Shown here: piece after piece, positions 6,848 through 15,890 of the stretch
How positions within the stretch are numbered: the stretch's first letter is position 1
Layout: every line of letters starts with the position of its first letter
Origin: Streptomyces sp. man185
GTDB lineage: Bacteria > Actinomycetota > Actinomycetes > Streptomycetales > Streptomycetaceae
Assembly: GCA_002551355.1 (NCBI GenBank)
Contig: NTHE01000004.1
Location: 84,788 to 148,787 of the forward strand
DNA length: 64,000 nt
Reading direction: 5' to 3'
Program-made: the position numbers and the translations under genes
Notes under the pieces: generated by a model
The model's input: only the letters and a program-made list of their open reading frames with translations
Databases searched by the model: none
Told to the model about the DNA's origin: nothing

Positions 6848-9598
6848 ATGCATGCTGATCGTGAGCGGAAGTGGCCCTTCACCGGGCGAAATGCGGAGAT
6901 GGCGCTTTTCGAGGAGGCGCTGCGTGATCCGGGGGCACGCGCCTTTGCCATCCACGGTCCGACCGGCATCGGTCGGACCCGGATGGCTGAGGAGTGCCGT
7001 GCCGTGATGGAGCGGGCCGGAATGAGGACTAGCCGGATCGTCGGCCGCCCGGACCTTTCGACAGTCCCCTTCGGTGCTGCCCGCCACCTGCTCCGCCGCT
7101 CGTCGGCGTTCGATGGGCCCCTCCCGGCCTACGCCTTTGCCGCCCGGCTGATCGCGGAACTGGAGGGCCACACCCTGCACATCGTCGTGGACGACGTGCA
7201 CCTGCTCGATGCGCCGTCCGCCATGCTGTTGCGTCAACTCATGGATGCCGGTGCGGTGTTCCTCGTCCTCACCGTCCGTTCCGGCGCCGAGATCGGCGAC
7301 GCCGTGGCGGCGCTGCTGCGCACCGACGCCGTGTACCGGGTCGACCTGGGGGAGTTCCCGCACGACGCGGCCGAGAGCCTGCTGAGGGGGGCGCTGGGGG
7401 GCGCTGTGGAACGCCGCACCATGCAGGAGTTGATGGACATCAGCCACGGAAACGTGCTTTTCCTGCGGGAACTCGTGCTCGGGGCGATAGACGAGAGCCG
7501 GCTGACCTCGGACGGGGAGGTGTGGGAGCTGAACCTCGACCCGAAGGCGACCCCCGCGCTGGTCGAACTCGTCCGCGCGCGGGCCGAGGAGGGGGGCCCG
7601 GAGGGGAGGGGGGTACTCGACATGCTGGCGCTGTGCGGCCCCGTGCCCCTGGCCGACGCTGAGGCGGAGGGCGACCCGGCGGCCATCGCCGCCCTGGAGA
7701 GGGCCCGTCTGGTCAAGACGCACCTGGACGGGCGCCGGACCGTCGTGGAGCTTTCTCACCCCCTCTTCGGGGAGGTCCTGCGGCTTGACGTCTCACCGGA
7801 GCACCGGAGCGAGACCCTGCTGCGGCAGGCCCGGCGCACCGAACGTTTCGGCATGCGGCGCACAACCGATCCCCTGAAGGTGGCCCAGTGGCGCCTGGAG
7901 GCGTCGGGGACGGCGGACACGGGCCTGCTGGTGCGCGCCGCCTCGCTCGCCCACGCGTCCCACGAGTACAGCCAGGTCATCGCCCTGCTCAGCGGGATCG
8001 CCCCTGCGGACCGCAACACCCGCGGACGGGTGCTCCTCGGCAGCGCGCTCATGGAGGTCGGCGAGTTCGACGAGGCGGAGACGGTTCTGCGGGAGGCGCA
8101 GGAACGTGCCGAGAGCGAGGACGAAGCGCTCGCCGCCCTCCAGGTCAGGACCTACAGCCTCTTCATGGACGGCCAGGTGGCCCTCGCGCTCGGGGTGACC
8201 AGGGAGGCCACCGCGGCGATGGGGAGCTCCCGGGCGAGGGAACTGCTCGCCCTGAACGAGGCGACCATGCTCGCCGTTGCGGGGGAGCCGGCCCGGGCGA
8301 ATCGTCTCTTCGACACTCTGACCGACGACGTCACCCAGGCGGCCGAGAGCGGGGCGTGGCTGCGCGGCAGGCCGATGAAGGCGGCCGCGTTGGCGGTGCA
8401 GGGCCGCACCGACGCCGCACTGCGTGTGGTGGATGAGGCCTACCGGGTCCACCTTTCCCTGAGCGACAGGGAGGGAACGCCCCACCAGGCATCGGAGTTG
8501 ATCTCCGCCGTCCTGGCCTACTCGGATGCCGGCCGGTTCACCGAGGCGGCCGACGCCGGGGACCGGGGCGTCCGCGAACTCATGGACACCGACATCTGGT
8601 TCCTCCAGCTGTGGCTGCTCTTCCACATGGGCCGCGGGGAGTGGATTGCAGGGCACCCTGTCACCGCGCGGCGCCTGTATGGGGAGGCGGCGGCCCAGGC
8701 GCGGCGCGTCAACCACGGCAAGGCCATGCGCCTCGCCCTCTCCGGGCTGGCGGCGAGTGCCGCCGTCTGCGGAGACCTCGACGCGGCCACCGCCGCCGTG
8801 CGCGAGAGCACGACCTACCCGTACGTGGGCTACCTCTCCGGCGAGGAGAGGCTCGGGGAGGCATGGGTGCACGCGGTGGCCGGCGACCATGACGAGGCTC
8901 TACGCGTGTTGAACGAGGCGGCCTCCTCTGCCAGGGACACAGGGCACCTCACGTCCGAAGGGATGCTGCTCACCGACATCGCCCGGCTCGGCGACGCACG
9001 GGCGGTGGCGGGACGACTCGACGACATCGCCCGCAGGTCCGACGGCCTCCTGGCTCCGGCCCGCGCGGGCTTCGCCGCCGCCCTTGCCAGGCCCAACGGC
9101 GCGGCCCTGTCGGAATGCGCGGACGTCTTCGAAGGGCTGGGGGCCGACCTGCTCACTGCGGAAGCCCACATCGCCGCCGCCGACGCCTGGCAGAAGGCGG
9201 GGAGGGACCGGGAGGGGACCGGGGCCACCGTGCGGGGCCGCGCCGCCCTCACTCGGTGCGAGGGTGCGCGCACCCCGCTGGTGTCCCTGGCGGCTGGCGC
9301 GCCCACCGCCCGACTCACCCCCCGCGAACGGCAGATAGCCGCCCTGGCGGTGGAGGGGCTCTCCAGCAAGGACATAGCGGATCGGCTGATGTTCTCCGTG
9401 CGCACCATTCACAACGGCCTACAGGCGGTCTACAAGAAGGTCGGGGTCACCAACCGGAAGCAGCTGGCCGAGCACCTGGACCGGTACCTGGCACTGGCCG
9501 AGGGAGGCCGGGTGCGGGCCCGGGGCGAGTTCACGGCGCTGACGCCCAGGCGTCCGGTGTCCCGTCGTTTTCGCCCCCTCCCCCGCCCTTCTCGGTAA
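6848..9598 (+). CDS. Large LuxR-family (LAL) regulator, paralogue 2, altered Walker A
   Basis: A 916-residue homologue of the gene at 1654..4386 with the same plan: N-terminal AAA-like domain, TPR-like helical middle, C-terminal LuxR HTH (TPRERQIAAL, then SKDIADRLMFSVRTIHNGLQ). The recognition region is virtually identical to paralogue 1, so both should read the same DNA site. The Walker A loop is GPTGIGRT (residues 37-44): the invariant lysine is arginine (codon CGG at 6974..6976), while Walker B (LHIVVDD) is intact. ATP binding may be weakened or lost. ATG 6848 follows GGAGGA. The open frame extends upstream, but similarity to paralogue 1 begins only here. Confidence 0.9.
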   Translation: MHADRERKWPFTGRNAEMALFEEALRDPGARAFAIHGPTGIGRTRMAEECRAVMERAGMRTSRIVGRPDLSTVPFGAARHLLRRSSAFDGPLPAYAFAARLIAELEGHTLHIVVDDVHLLDAPSAMLLRQLMDAGAVFLVLTVRSGAEIGDAVAALLRTDAVYRVDLGEFPHDAAESLLRGALGGAVERRTMQELMDISHGNVLFLRELVLGAIDESRLTSDGEVWELNLDPKATPALVELVRARAEEGGPEGRGVLDMLALCGPVPLADAEAEGDPAAIAALERARLVKTHLDGRRTVVELSHPLFGEVLRLDVSPEHRSETLLRQARRTERFGMRRTTDPLKVAQWRLEASGTADTGLLVRAASLAHASHEYSQVIALLSGIAPADRNTRGRVLLGSALMEVGEFDEAETVLREAQERAESEDEALAALQVRTYSLFMDGQVALALGVTREATAAMGSSRARELLALNEATMLAVAGEPARANRLFDTLTDDVTQAAESGAWLRGRPMKAAALAVQGRTDAALRVVDEAYRVHLSLSDREGTPHQASELISAVLAYSDAGRFTEAADAGDRGVRELMDTDIWFLQLWLLFHMGRGEWIAGHPVTARRLYGEAAAQARRVNHGKAMRLALSGLAASAAVCGDLDAATAAVRESTTYPYVGYLSGEERLGEAWVHAVAGDHDEALRVLNEAASSARDTGHLTSEGMLLTDIARLGDARAVAGRLDDIARRSDGLLAPARAGFAAALARPNGAALSECADVFEGLGADLLTAEAHIAAADAWQKAGRDREGTGATVRGRAALTRCEGARTPLVSLAAGAPTARLTPRERQIAALAVEGLSSKDIADRLMFSVRTIHNGLQAVYKKVGVTNRKQLAEHLDRYLALAEGGRVRARGEFTALTPRRPVSRRFRPLPRPSR

Positions 9599-9721
9599 AC
9601 CGGCCGCCTGCGACGGCGGGCCGGGGGGCGATTCCGGCCTTTCAACCGGGCACGAAGCGGTGGCCTCGGAGCCTCTTCGATCCCTCCACGAGCAACGTCC
9701 GACCGGATTTGGAGTTTCATC

Positions 9722-10726
9722 ATGGGACGCACGATCGTCGTGGGCGACGTCCACGGATGCTTCGACGAGCTGACCCGGCTTCTGGAGGAAGTCCGGATAC
9801 GGCCCGAGGACCTGCTGGTGAGCGTCGGCGACCTGGTCGACCGCGGGCCCGAGCCGGGCAAGGTGGTCGACCTCTTCCGAAACCGTCCGAACTCCTTCGT
9901 TGTTATGGGAAACCACGAGCGCAAACACGTGCGTGGCCTGTTCTCCTACTCCCAGGAGATCACGCGGCTCCAGTTCGGCGACGACTACGGCGAAGCGGTC
10001 GAATGGATGGGTGGACTGCCCTACTTCTTCGAGGACGACCACGTCCGCGTGGTGCACGCGGCCGCCCTGCCCGGGATTCCCCTGCAGGACCAGCCCGAGG
10101 AAGTGCTCTGCGGTTCGACCAGGGGCGAGCGGGAACTCGAGAAGCTGTTTCCCGAGGGTCGCTGGTACGACCACTACACTGACGCCAAACCGGTGGCGTT
10201 CGGTCACCACGTGACCGGTCGAGAGCCCCTGGTCCTCCACGGACGGATCTTCGGTCTGGACACGGGGGCCTGTCACGGCTGGAACCTCACCGCAGTGTGC
10301 TTTCCCCGGGGGACGGTCCACTCGGTGCGGGCCAGTGCGGACCACTGGTCGACGGTCAGGCGCCGATGGCAGCTGCCCGTCCTGCGGGCGAGGCCGTGGC
10401 GCGAGGTCCCCTGGCAGAAGCTCGCCCAGGACCTGGAGCGCGTATCCACCGCCCCGGACCCCGCCCTCGGACGGTGGCTGGCAGGCCTTCGGACGTGGGC
10501 GGAGGGCCTGCGGGCCCCGCTGCCCGTCCTGGCGGCCGAGACAGCCCGCATCTCCGAGGCCCTCACCGAGGCCGAGATGCGCGAACACCCCGCGGCGAAG
10601 CTGCTGTTCGCCGCACAAAACGGCCGCCTCGACGAAACCGTCCTGTCCAGGCGGTGTACGACACCGGGCGCCACGATCGACCTGGCGGCCGAGCTGGGGC
10701 TGGCGCTGGACGAACCACCCCGGTGA
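9722..10726 (+). CDS. Calcineurin-like metallophosphoesterase
   Basis: A 334-residue phosphoesterase with all dinuclear-metal motifs in order: GDVHG near residue 8, GDLVDRG near 39, GNHE near 63, and the later GHH and the GLDTGACHG stretch. This resembles PrpE/ApaH-like Ser/Thr or nucleotide phosphatases. The C-terminal ~130 residues after the catalytic core are helical and not recognised. The start has GGAG 9 nt upstream. It follows the LAL gene on the same strand after 120 bp and may be cotranscribed. The substrate is unknown. Confidence 0.88.
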   Translation: MGRTIVVGDVHGCFDELTRLLEEVRIRPEDLLVSVGDLVDRGPEPGKVVDLFRNRPNSFVVMGNHERKHVRGLFSYSQEITRLQFGDDYGEAVEWMGGLPYFFEDDHVRVVHAAALPGIPLQDQPEEVLCGSTRGERELEKLFPEGRWYDHYTDAKPVAFGHHVTGREPLVLHGRIFGLDTGACHGWNLTAVCFPRGTVHSVRASADHWSTVRRRWQLPVLRARPWREVPWQKLAQDLERVSTAPDPALGRWLAGLRTWAEGLRAPLPVLAAETARISEALTEAEMREHPAAKLLFAAQNGRLDETVLSRRCTTPGATIDLAAELGLALDEPPR

Positions 10727-10792
10727 TTCGGCACCCCCCTCGGCTCCGAAGGACGGGGTTCCCGAAATGATGTCCCGTCATGTCGCCCTCGT

Positions 10793-10837
10793 CACCTTCG
10801 GATTACTCTAGCCACCCCCTTGCCCAAGAGACACACT
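10793..10837 (+). promoter_or_regulatory. Weak 17-bp box (half-site) with -10, upstream of FAD oxidase
   Basis: TACTCT (10804..10809) matches the promoter-proximal half of the recurring box, and CACACT follows 22 nt later, the same spacing as the strong copies. The distal half (CACCTT) does not match. It is 80 bp upstream of the FAD oxidase start. Confidence 0.4.
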
Positions 10838-10889
10838 GCGGCGATTTCACCAACACACTCAGCCGCCGAGGCGGCCTAGGGGGGGAACC

Positions 10890-12251
10890 ATGCAGAGTCG
10901 CAACCCGGTGCTTTCGGTGACGGAGGAACTGCGGTCGGCTGTCGGGTCGGACCGGGTGCTGGTGCCGGGGCCCACACCGGGCAGGGAGCGCCGCCTGTGG
11001 AACGGGGCCGTCACGCACCGGCCAGCCGTCATCGTCCGTCCGCGCACGGCGGCTGAGGTCCAGAAGTCAGTCCTCGTCGCACGCGAAGCGGGGATGCCCC
11101 TGTCGGTGTTGGGTGGCGGACACGACTGGGCCGGCCGATCGGTGCGCCACGGCGGCCTGGTCATCGACATGTCGGGCATGCGGCACGTCGGCATCGACAC
11201 CTGGGACCAGATCGCGACCCTTCAGGGAGGTGCGACAGCCGGTGACGTCACCAAGGCTGGCGCGCCCTTCGACCTGGTCGCCGCGACGGGGACTGTCCAC
11301 GCCGTCGGCTTGGTCGGGCTGACGCTCGGGGGAGGCTACGGACCGCTCAACGGCCGGGCCGGGCTCGCACTGGACAACCTGCTCTCAGCCGACGTCGTCC
11401 TGGCCGACGGGCGCCTGGTCACGGCCGACGCTGAGCGGGAGCCCGACCTCTTCTGGGCCTTGAGAGGCGGGGGCGGGAACTTCGGGATCGTCGTCTCGAT
11501 GCGGGTCCGCCTCCACCGCATCCCCCGCGTGCTGGCTGGGTTCGTCACCTACCCCCTGAACACGGACGGCGTCTGGGAAAGGCTCGGGGAAGTGCTGGCC
11601 GAGGCTCCGGACAAACTCACCGTCCCGTGCGGCGTGATGAACGACGAGGACGGTCATCCCCTGCTCTACCTCGCCCCCACCTGGAGTGGCGACCCCCATC
11701 AGGGGGAACGTGTCATCGAGCCGTTCCTGTGTCTCGCGGGCAGGGGCCAGGCGCAGACCGGGGAGACGACCTACCGCCAGGTCCTCGCCCAGAACGACGC
11801 GTGGGCCGCCACAGGACGCCACTACGAGATCGCCACCCGCAACGTGCCGGGCTTCACCCCGGAGACGGCCGCCGTCCTCCGGGAGGCCGGGGCCACGGCA
11901 ACCTCGCCGCTCACAGCGATCCCCATGCACCACTTCCACGGTGCCGCCTCCCGCGTTCCGGCCGACGCCACCGCCTTCGGGATCCGCCGCGACCACTTCC
12001 TCGTGGAGGTGGTGGCCGTGTGGGAGCCCGGCGACACCGACGCCGACCGGCACCGCGCCTGGGTCACGTCCGTGTCCGAGGCGCTCGCACCGCACTCCCT
12101 CCCAGGCGGCTACCCCAACCTGCTGGCAGCCGACGCCGCCGACCAGATAGCCCACGCCTACGGGCCGAACGCCGCCCGCCTGTTGGAAGTCAAGCACCGG
12201 TACGACCCGGAGGGGGTGTTTGCCTCCACCCCCCTGCCGCCCGCGCCGTGA
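10890..12251 (+). CDS. FAD-linked oxidase, berberine-bridge (BBE) type
   Basis: A 453-residue flavoprotein oxidase. The FAD-binding domain shows PAVIVRPRTAAEVQ, then GGGHDWAGRS, whose histidine is the usual 8-alpha attachment residue, then LTLGGGYGPLNGRAGL. The C-terminal RYDPEGVFA is the BBE signature. Where bicovalent enzymes carry a cysteine (GxCxxVG), this protein has GTVHAVG, so monocovalent FAD attachment is expected. Such enzymes oxidise alcohols, sugars or C-H bonds in secondary metabolism. It stands alone on its strand and converges on the hydrolase at 12333. A weak copy of the recurring activator box lies upstream. Confidence 0.88.
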   Translation: MQSRNPVLSVTEELRSAVGSDRVLVPGPTPGRERRLWNGAVTHRPAVIVRPRTAAEVQKSVLVAREAGMPLSVLGGGHDWAGRSVRHGGLVIDMSGMRHVGIDTWDQIATLQGGATAGDVTKAGAPFDLVAATGTVHAVGLVGLTLGGGYGPLNGRAGLALDNLLSADVVLADGRLVTADAEREPDLFWALRGGGGNFGIVVSMRVRLHRIPRVLAGFVTYPLNTDGVWERLGEVLAEAPDKLTVPCGVMNDEDGHPLLYLAPTWSGDPHQGERVIEPFLCLAGRGQAQTGETTYRQVLAQNDAWAATGRHYEIATRNVPGFTPETAAVLREAGATATSPLTAIPMHHFHGAASRVPADATAFGIRRDHFLVEVVAVWEPGDTDADRHRAWVTSVSEALAPHSLPGGYPNLLAADAADQIAHAYGPNAARLLEVKHRYDPEGVFASTPLPPAP

Positions 12252-12277
12252 CCGGTGGCAGGTCGGGGTCGCCCTGA

Positions 12278-12313
12278 CGCCCCCGCCGCACCGGCTGAGG
12301 CCGCGCGGGGGCG
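12278..12313. terminator. Bidirectional terminator between converging genes
   Basis: A 9-bp stem (CGCCCCCGC/GCGGGGGCG) with an 18-nt loop in the 81-bp gap between converging genes. Confidence 0.55.
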
Positions 12314-12332
12314 GTCCGGCCCAGAACCTCCC

Positions 12333-13232
12333 TCAGCGCGACGGCACCGGTCCGGTCGCCCTGCGGTGGCTGCCGGCTTCCAGGAGGGAGGTGAGGATCG
12401 GCCCCGCGTGGGTCCACAGCAGCGCGCCGCCGGCGGCCGGGACGAGACGGCGGCGCGCACCGGGGACGCGCGCGCAGAGCAGCGCGCCGTGGTCGGGCGA
12501 ATGGCTGGTGTCGCGCTCGCCGTACCAGACGTCGACCGGGACGGAGATCGCGTCGAGGGCGAACGGCCAACGGCCCATGGCGAGGACGGTGTCACGGGCG
12601 TAACCGGCGGCGCCCTGGGCGAACCCCTCGGAGAGAGCCTCCCGATAGGCGGCGGCGAAGCCGGCGTCCCGGTAGACGACGAGATCGCACTCCGGGCTGT
12701 TCGCCATGACCATGTCCCACATCGCGTCCGCGTCGAACCGTGTGAAGAACGCCTCGGTGGCGGCCGGGTCGCTCGCGGCCCGCTCCACCAAAGCGCGCAA
12801 GTCCTCCGGCAGGACGGGGGCGAACTCCGGTGCGGCTACTTCGTCCGCGCCGGAGACGAGGGCCAGCGCCGAGAAGGCTCCCTCCGCGGCGCACGCAAGG
12901 GCGAAGGGCGCGCCTTGGGAACTCCCGACGGCCGCCGGGCGCCCCAGGTCGTGCGACTCGCAGAACCGACGGACGTCGGACACGAAGTCGGCGAAGGTGC
13001 GACCGGGGGCGGGCGACGAGGAGCCGAGCCCCGGGCGGTCGAAGGAGACGAGGCGCACCCCCAGTTCCTCGACAACTCCCGGCTCGACACCGAGTCGACG
13101 GCTGGTGGCGGCACCGGGGCTCAGGAGCACTGGCACTCCGTCCGGCGGGCCCCATTCGGCCCATCCGAGGAATCGGCCGTCGTCTAGACGGCTTCGGCCC
13201 GAGCGGACGGGGGGATTGCTGAAATCGGTCAT
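12333..13232 (-). CDS. Alpha/beta hydrolase
   Basis: A 299-residue alpha/beta-hydrolase-fold protein. The nucleophile elbow is GSSQG (serine in AAVGSSQGAPFAL), an acid lies in DVWYGERD, and the oxyanion strand is VPVLLSPGAATS. The final histidine is less clear; HAGPILTSLL is the best candidate. Three in-frame ATGs (13232, 13241, 13247) are possible and none has a strong ribosome site; 13232 is used because the conserved fold begins soon after. It could be an esterase, lipase or lactonase; the substrate is unknown. Confidence 0.82.
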   Translation of the reverse strand: MTDFSNPPVRSGRSRLDDGRFLGWAEWGPPDGVPVLLSPGAATSRRLGVEPGVVEELGVRLVSFDRPGLGSSSPAPGRTFADFVSDVRRFCESHDLGRPAAVGSSQGAPFALACAAEGAFSALALVSGADEVAAPEFAPVLPEDLRALVERAASDPAATEAFFTRFDADAMWDMVMANSPECDLVVYRDAGFAAAYREALSEGFAQGAAGYARDTVLAMGRWPFALDAISVPVDVWYGERDTSHSPDHGALLCARVPGARRRLVPAAGGALLWTHAGPILTSLLEAGSHRRATGPVPSR

Positions 13233-13469
13233 GCCCACCATTGTCATCACCGGCGGTGAGTCCCGCACAGGAGTTCACGGGGGTTTTCCACACGTGGGTC
13301 GCCGACCGTCCATTCCCATCCTCCGGTGGCGGCCCTTGGAGTGGTGGGGGCGGGGTCGCGCTGCCACGCCGGGTCCGCGGGGCGATGCCCACCGCCTCCC
13401 GGACGGAGCCCTTTCGAGGGGGCCTCCCGTTTCGCGGCACGCGGAACGCCCTCACCTCTCGGGAAGACT

Positions 13470-14360
13470 TCAGTTCCCGCTCAGGAAGGCGCCGAGTACC
13501 CGGCCGACCTCCTCCGGGGCCTCCACCTGCGGGTAGTGGCCCACCGGGGGTGGTCCGGACAGCTCGTGCACCGTCGCGGTGGGTATCCGCCTGCGCAGCC
13601 GGTCGAGCACGTGGGCCCCGCTGATGGGATCAGCGGGGCCCCACAAGAACAACGTCGGCCCGGAGTACGTCTCCAGAGCGGATGTCCACCGGCTTTCGTT
13701 AGCCAGCCGGTCGTCGATGTAGCGCAAAAGCTGCGGTGCCAGGAGGTGACCGTTCCGCCGGACCACCCCCTCCCACATGCGGTGCAGGTCCTCGTCCGAG
13801 ACGGGCACACCGAGGACCCGGCGCATGGAGGAGCGGAAGCTCTTCTCGGTGATCCCGTACTTCAGCACCCTCCCCAGAGGGCCGTGCAGGAGGCGCTGGA
13901 TCGGTACGGGGCGGTGCAGGTCGGGGTACAGCCCGCCGTTGAGCCACGCCATGCGGACAACGCGGTGCGGGTTCCGGGACAGCAGTTCCTGCCCGACGCT
14001 CACCCCGTAGTCGTGGGCGACGAGAGCCGTGTTGCCGATCCCCAGCGTTTCCCAGGCCGACTCCACGAGGTCCGCCTGTTCCAGCACCGAGTAGCGGTGA
14101 CGTCGGGGTTTGTCGCTCTCCCCGAAGCCGAGGAGGTCCAGGCTGAGGACGCGGCACCCCGCCCCGACGAGCCGCGTCAGGATCGGGGACCAGTCGTGTG
14201 AGGATGTGGGGAAGCCGTGGAGCAGGCTGACAGGCCACCCGTCGGGCGGGCCGTCGCAACGGACGAACACCCGGTGTACGCCCTCCCGACCCCGGAGGGT
14301 GATCCTTTCTCCGCCGGCGCGCCACTCTTCGGCGGACGGCATGGTTATGCGGGTCGTCAC
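13470..14360 (-). CDS. Alpha/beta hydrolase, epoxide hydrolase-like
   Basis: A 296-residue protein of the epoxide hydrolase/haloalkane dehalogenase branch. The oxyanion motif is LLHGFPTSSHDW, the aspartate nucleophile lies in VAHDYGVSVG, the acid is in LFLWGPADPI, and the histidine is in PPVGHYPQVEAP. The GTG at 14360 is favoured by GGGGAGAT upstream. It lies on the same strand as, but 205 bp from, the small-peptide gene, with a strong hairpin between them, so it probably has its own promoter. It would hydrolyse an epoxide or ester. Confidence 0.85.
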   Translation of the reverse strand: MTTRITMPSAEEWRAGGERITLRGREGVHRVFVRCDGPPDGWPVSLLHGFPTSSHDWSPILTRLVGAGCRVLSLDLLGFGESDKPRRHRYSVLEQADLVESAWETLGIGNTALVAHDYGVSVGQELLSRNPHRVVRMAWLNGGLYPDLHRPVPIQRLLHGPLGRVLKYGITEKSFRSSMRRVLGVPVSDEDLHRMWEGVVRRNGHLLAPQLLRYIDDRLANESRWTSALETYSGPTLFLWGPADPISGAHVLDRLRRRIPTATVHELSGPPPVGHYPQVEAPEEVGRVLGAFLSGN

Positions 14361-14527
14361 GGCATCTCCCCTGTGATGGATGCGTGCCGATCCGGTCATC
14401 CGGTCGGCACCGTACGGCTTGTGTGCGTCAGGAACGAAAGCCGCACGAGGACCGGTACCGGCCGGGGGCGCGGGGCGGGCACGGCCGGTACCCGTCTTCC
14501 GCGTGCGGTCGTTCCGTGAGCCCATCG

Positions 14528-14555
14528 CGCGGGGCCCGCGAGACCGGGCCCCGCG
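14528..14555. terminator. Strong hairpin after the 46-residue peptide gene
   Basis: A perfect 11-bp stem (CGCGGGGCCCG/CGGGCCCCGCG) with a 6-nt loop, beginning 11 nt past the peptide stop codon. It suggests that the peptide is made from a short monocistronic transcript. Confidence 0.7.
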
Positions 14556-14566
14556 GCTCCCGGACG

Positions 14567-14707
14567 TCAGACGAGGACGACTTCCGCGTGGTTGACGTTC
14601 CGTCCGTACATGATCGTTTCCATGTCCTGTCCGGCCCCCTCGGTGTCCTCGACGAGGTCGCTAACGGGGTCCGTCTCGAACCCGGACGATTCCTGAAGGT
14701 GTTGCAT
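14567..14707 (-). CDS. Small acidic peptide, candidate RiPP-type precursor
   Basis: A 46-residue peptide beginning MQHLQESSGF and ending GRNVNHAEVVLV. The N-terminal two-thirds are acidic (DLVEDTEGAGQDME) like a leader; the tail YGRNVNHAEVVLV is less acidic. It has no cysteine, signal peptide or membrane segment. Translation is supported by AGGA seven bases before ATG 14707, and expression by a good CATAAT -10, a perfect palindromic activator box upstream and a terminator right after the stop. The divergent neighbour is a JmjC/cupin hydroxylase, a family that acts on Arg, His, Asn or Asp of proteins. A peptide substrate of that enzyme is an inference; it could also be a small regulatory protein. 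I do not recognise the family. Confidence 0.6.
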   Translation of the reverse strand: MQHLQESSGFETDPVSDLVEDTEGAGQDMETIMYGRNVNHAEVVLV

Positions 14708-14747
14708 AGGAGTTCCTAACACTCGATTGCGATCTGGTGCGGCCGAG

Positions 14748-14793
14748 ATTATGTCAGACGGAATATTGAGGTTTCGTGAGCATTGATTGCTCA
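14748..14793 (-). promoter_or_regulatory. 17-bp activator box A and -10 for the peptide gene
   Basis: TGAGCA-TTGAT-TGCTCA (14777..14793) is a perfect inverted repeat, extended to 8-bp arms (CGTGAGCA/TGCTCACG). Reading leftward, the -10 hexamer CATAAT (14753..14748) follows 23 nt later, placing the box over -35. This is the best single copy of the recurring motif. Confidence 0.75.
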
Positions 14794-14946
14794 CGCCCGA
14801 AAAGGATTTACCCACCGTCCGATGTGTCTTCGCATTCGACGGTTCCGTCTCGTTCCCTGCTAGCGTAATGAGGTGGATTCGAAGCCGTCCGTTGATTCCC
14901 TTTCGGGCGGCTCGAAGATTTCACCGGATTTTGAAGGGGTGGTCGG

Positions 14947-15879
14947 ATGCGGCTGTCGGATGTTCTCGGTCATCAAGAGGAGAGTGAATTTGTTCACGGT
15001 TCTCTTGCCGGTCGGATGTTCACGGTGACCGGGAGAAGCGGCTTCTTCGACGGGCTCCTCGGCTGGCCCGATGTCAACCGCGTGCTGCGGGCGGGCTCAC
15101 TCCCCGGGCATTCTGTGGTGGTCACGAAAAGCGGCAGGAGGGTTCCCGGCGAGTCGTACACACGGGTCGCACCGCGCTACCCCGACCAACTCTCAGCGGC
15201 TCACCTCACGGAGACCCGCCTCTGCGCGCGCACGCTCGGGACGTTCCTGCGCGACGGTGCCTCCCTCGCCCTGAACGGTCTCGAAGACCACCACGGCCCC
15301 GTCGCGGACCTCGTCCGGAACCTGGAAGCCCGTTTGCGCGTCCGCGTGTACGCGAACGCCTACATGGCCTGGGGCGGGACGAACGGCCTGCTGGCCCACT
15401 GGGACGACCACGACGTCCTCGTCCTGCAGATCTCCGGGCGGAAGCACTGGTCAGTCCTTCCGCCCACCCGGCCCTTCCCGATGGAGGGCGCCGGCGCGCC
15501 GGAACAGCCGCCGACGATGGAGACAGCCCGAGAGATCGTGCTCACTGCCGGCGACGTCCTACACCTGCCGCGGGGGTGGTGGCACCTCGTCACCCCCGTG
15601 AACGAGCCCTCGCTGCACCTCACCCTCGGCTTCACCCGGCGCACGGGTGTCCACTTCGCGGAGTGGCTGGCCGAGGACCTCCGCAAGGAGGTGGAGTTCC
15701 GTCGCGACCTGCCGCGGGGAGCGGACACGTGCGACCGGCGGGAACACGTTGCGCGCCTGCGAGCCGTTCTGGCGCGGTGCCTGGACGACCCCGACCTCCT
15801 CGACCGCTACTTCGCCGCGGCGGACGACAGGTGTGCTCGCAGCTCGATCGACCTGCCCCGGGACGTGGCGGGGACCTGA
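14947..15879 (+). CDS. JmjC/cupin_4-type Fe(II)/2OG oxygenase
   Basis: A 310-residue cupin-superfamily oxygenase of the ribosomal-oxygenase type (YcfD, NO66, MINA53). The iron ligands are visible as HxD in AHWDDHDVLVLQISG and the distal histidine in LPRGWWHLV, with GRKHW between them, as in the family. The C-terminal ~90 residues are helical, like the dimerisation/winged-helix part of ROX enzymes. Characterised relatives hydroxylate arginine or histidine in ribosomal proteins. The start is ATG 14947 with AAGGGGTGG upstream. It is divergent from the 46-residue peptide gene, which suggests the peptide as substrate. The adjacent minus-strand gene ends only 12 bp after its stop. Confidence 0.82.
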   Translation: MRLSDVLGHQEESEFVHGSLAGRMFTVTGRSGFFDGLLGWPDVNRVLRAGSLPGHSVVVTKSGRRVPGESYTRVAPRYPDQLSAAHLTETRLCARTLGTFLRDGASLALNGLEDHHGPVADLVRNLEARLRVRVYANAYMAWGGTNGLLAHWDDHDVLVLQISGRKHWSVLPPTRPFPMEGAGAPEQPPTMETAREIVLTAGDVLHLPRGWWHLVTPVNEPSLHLTLGFTRRTGVHFAEWLAEDLRKEVEFRRDLPRGADTCDRREHVARLRAVLARCLDDPDLLDRYFAAADDRCARSSIDLPRDVAGT

Positions 15880-15890
15880 CCCACTTGGTG

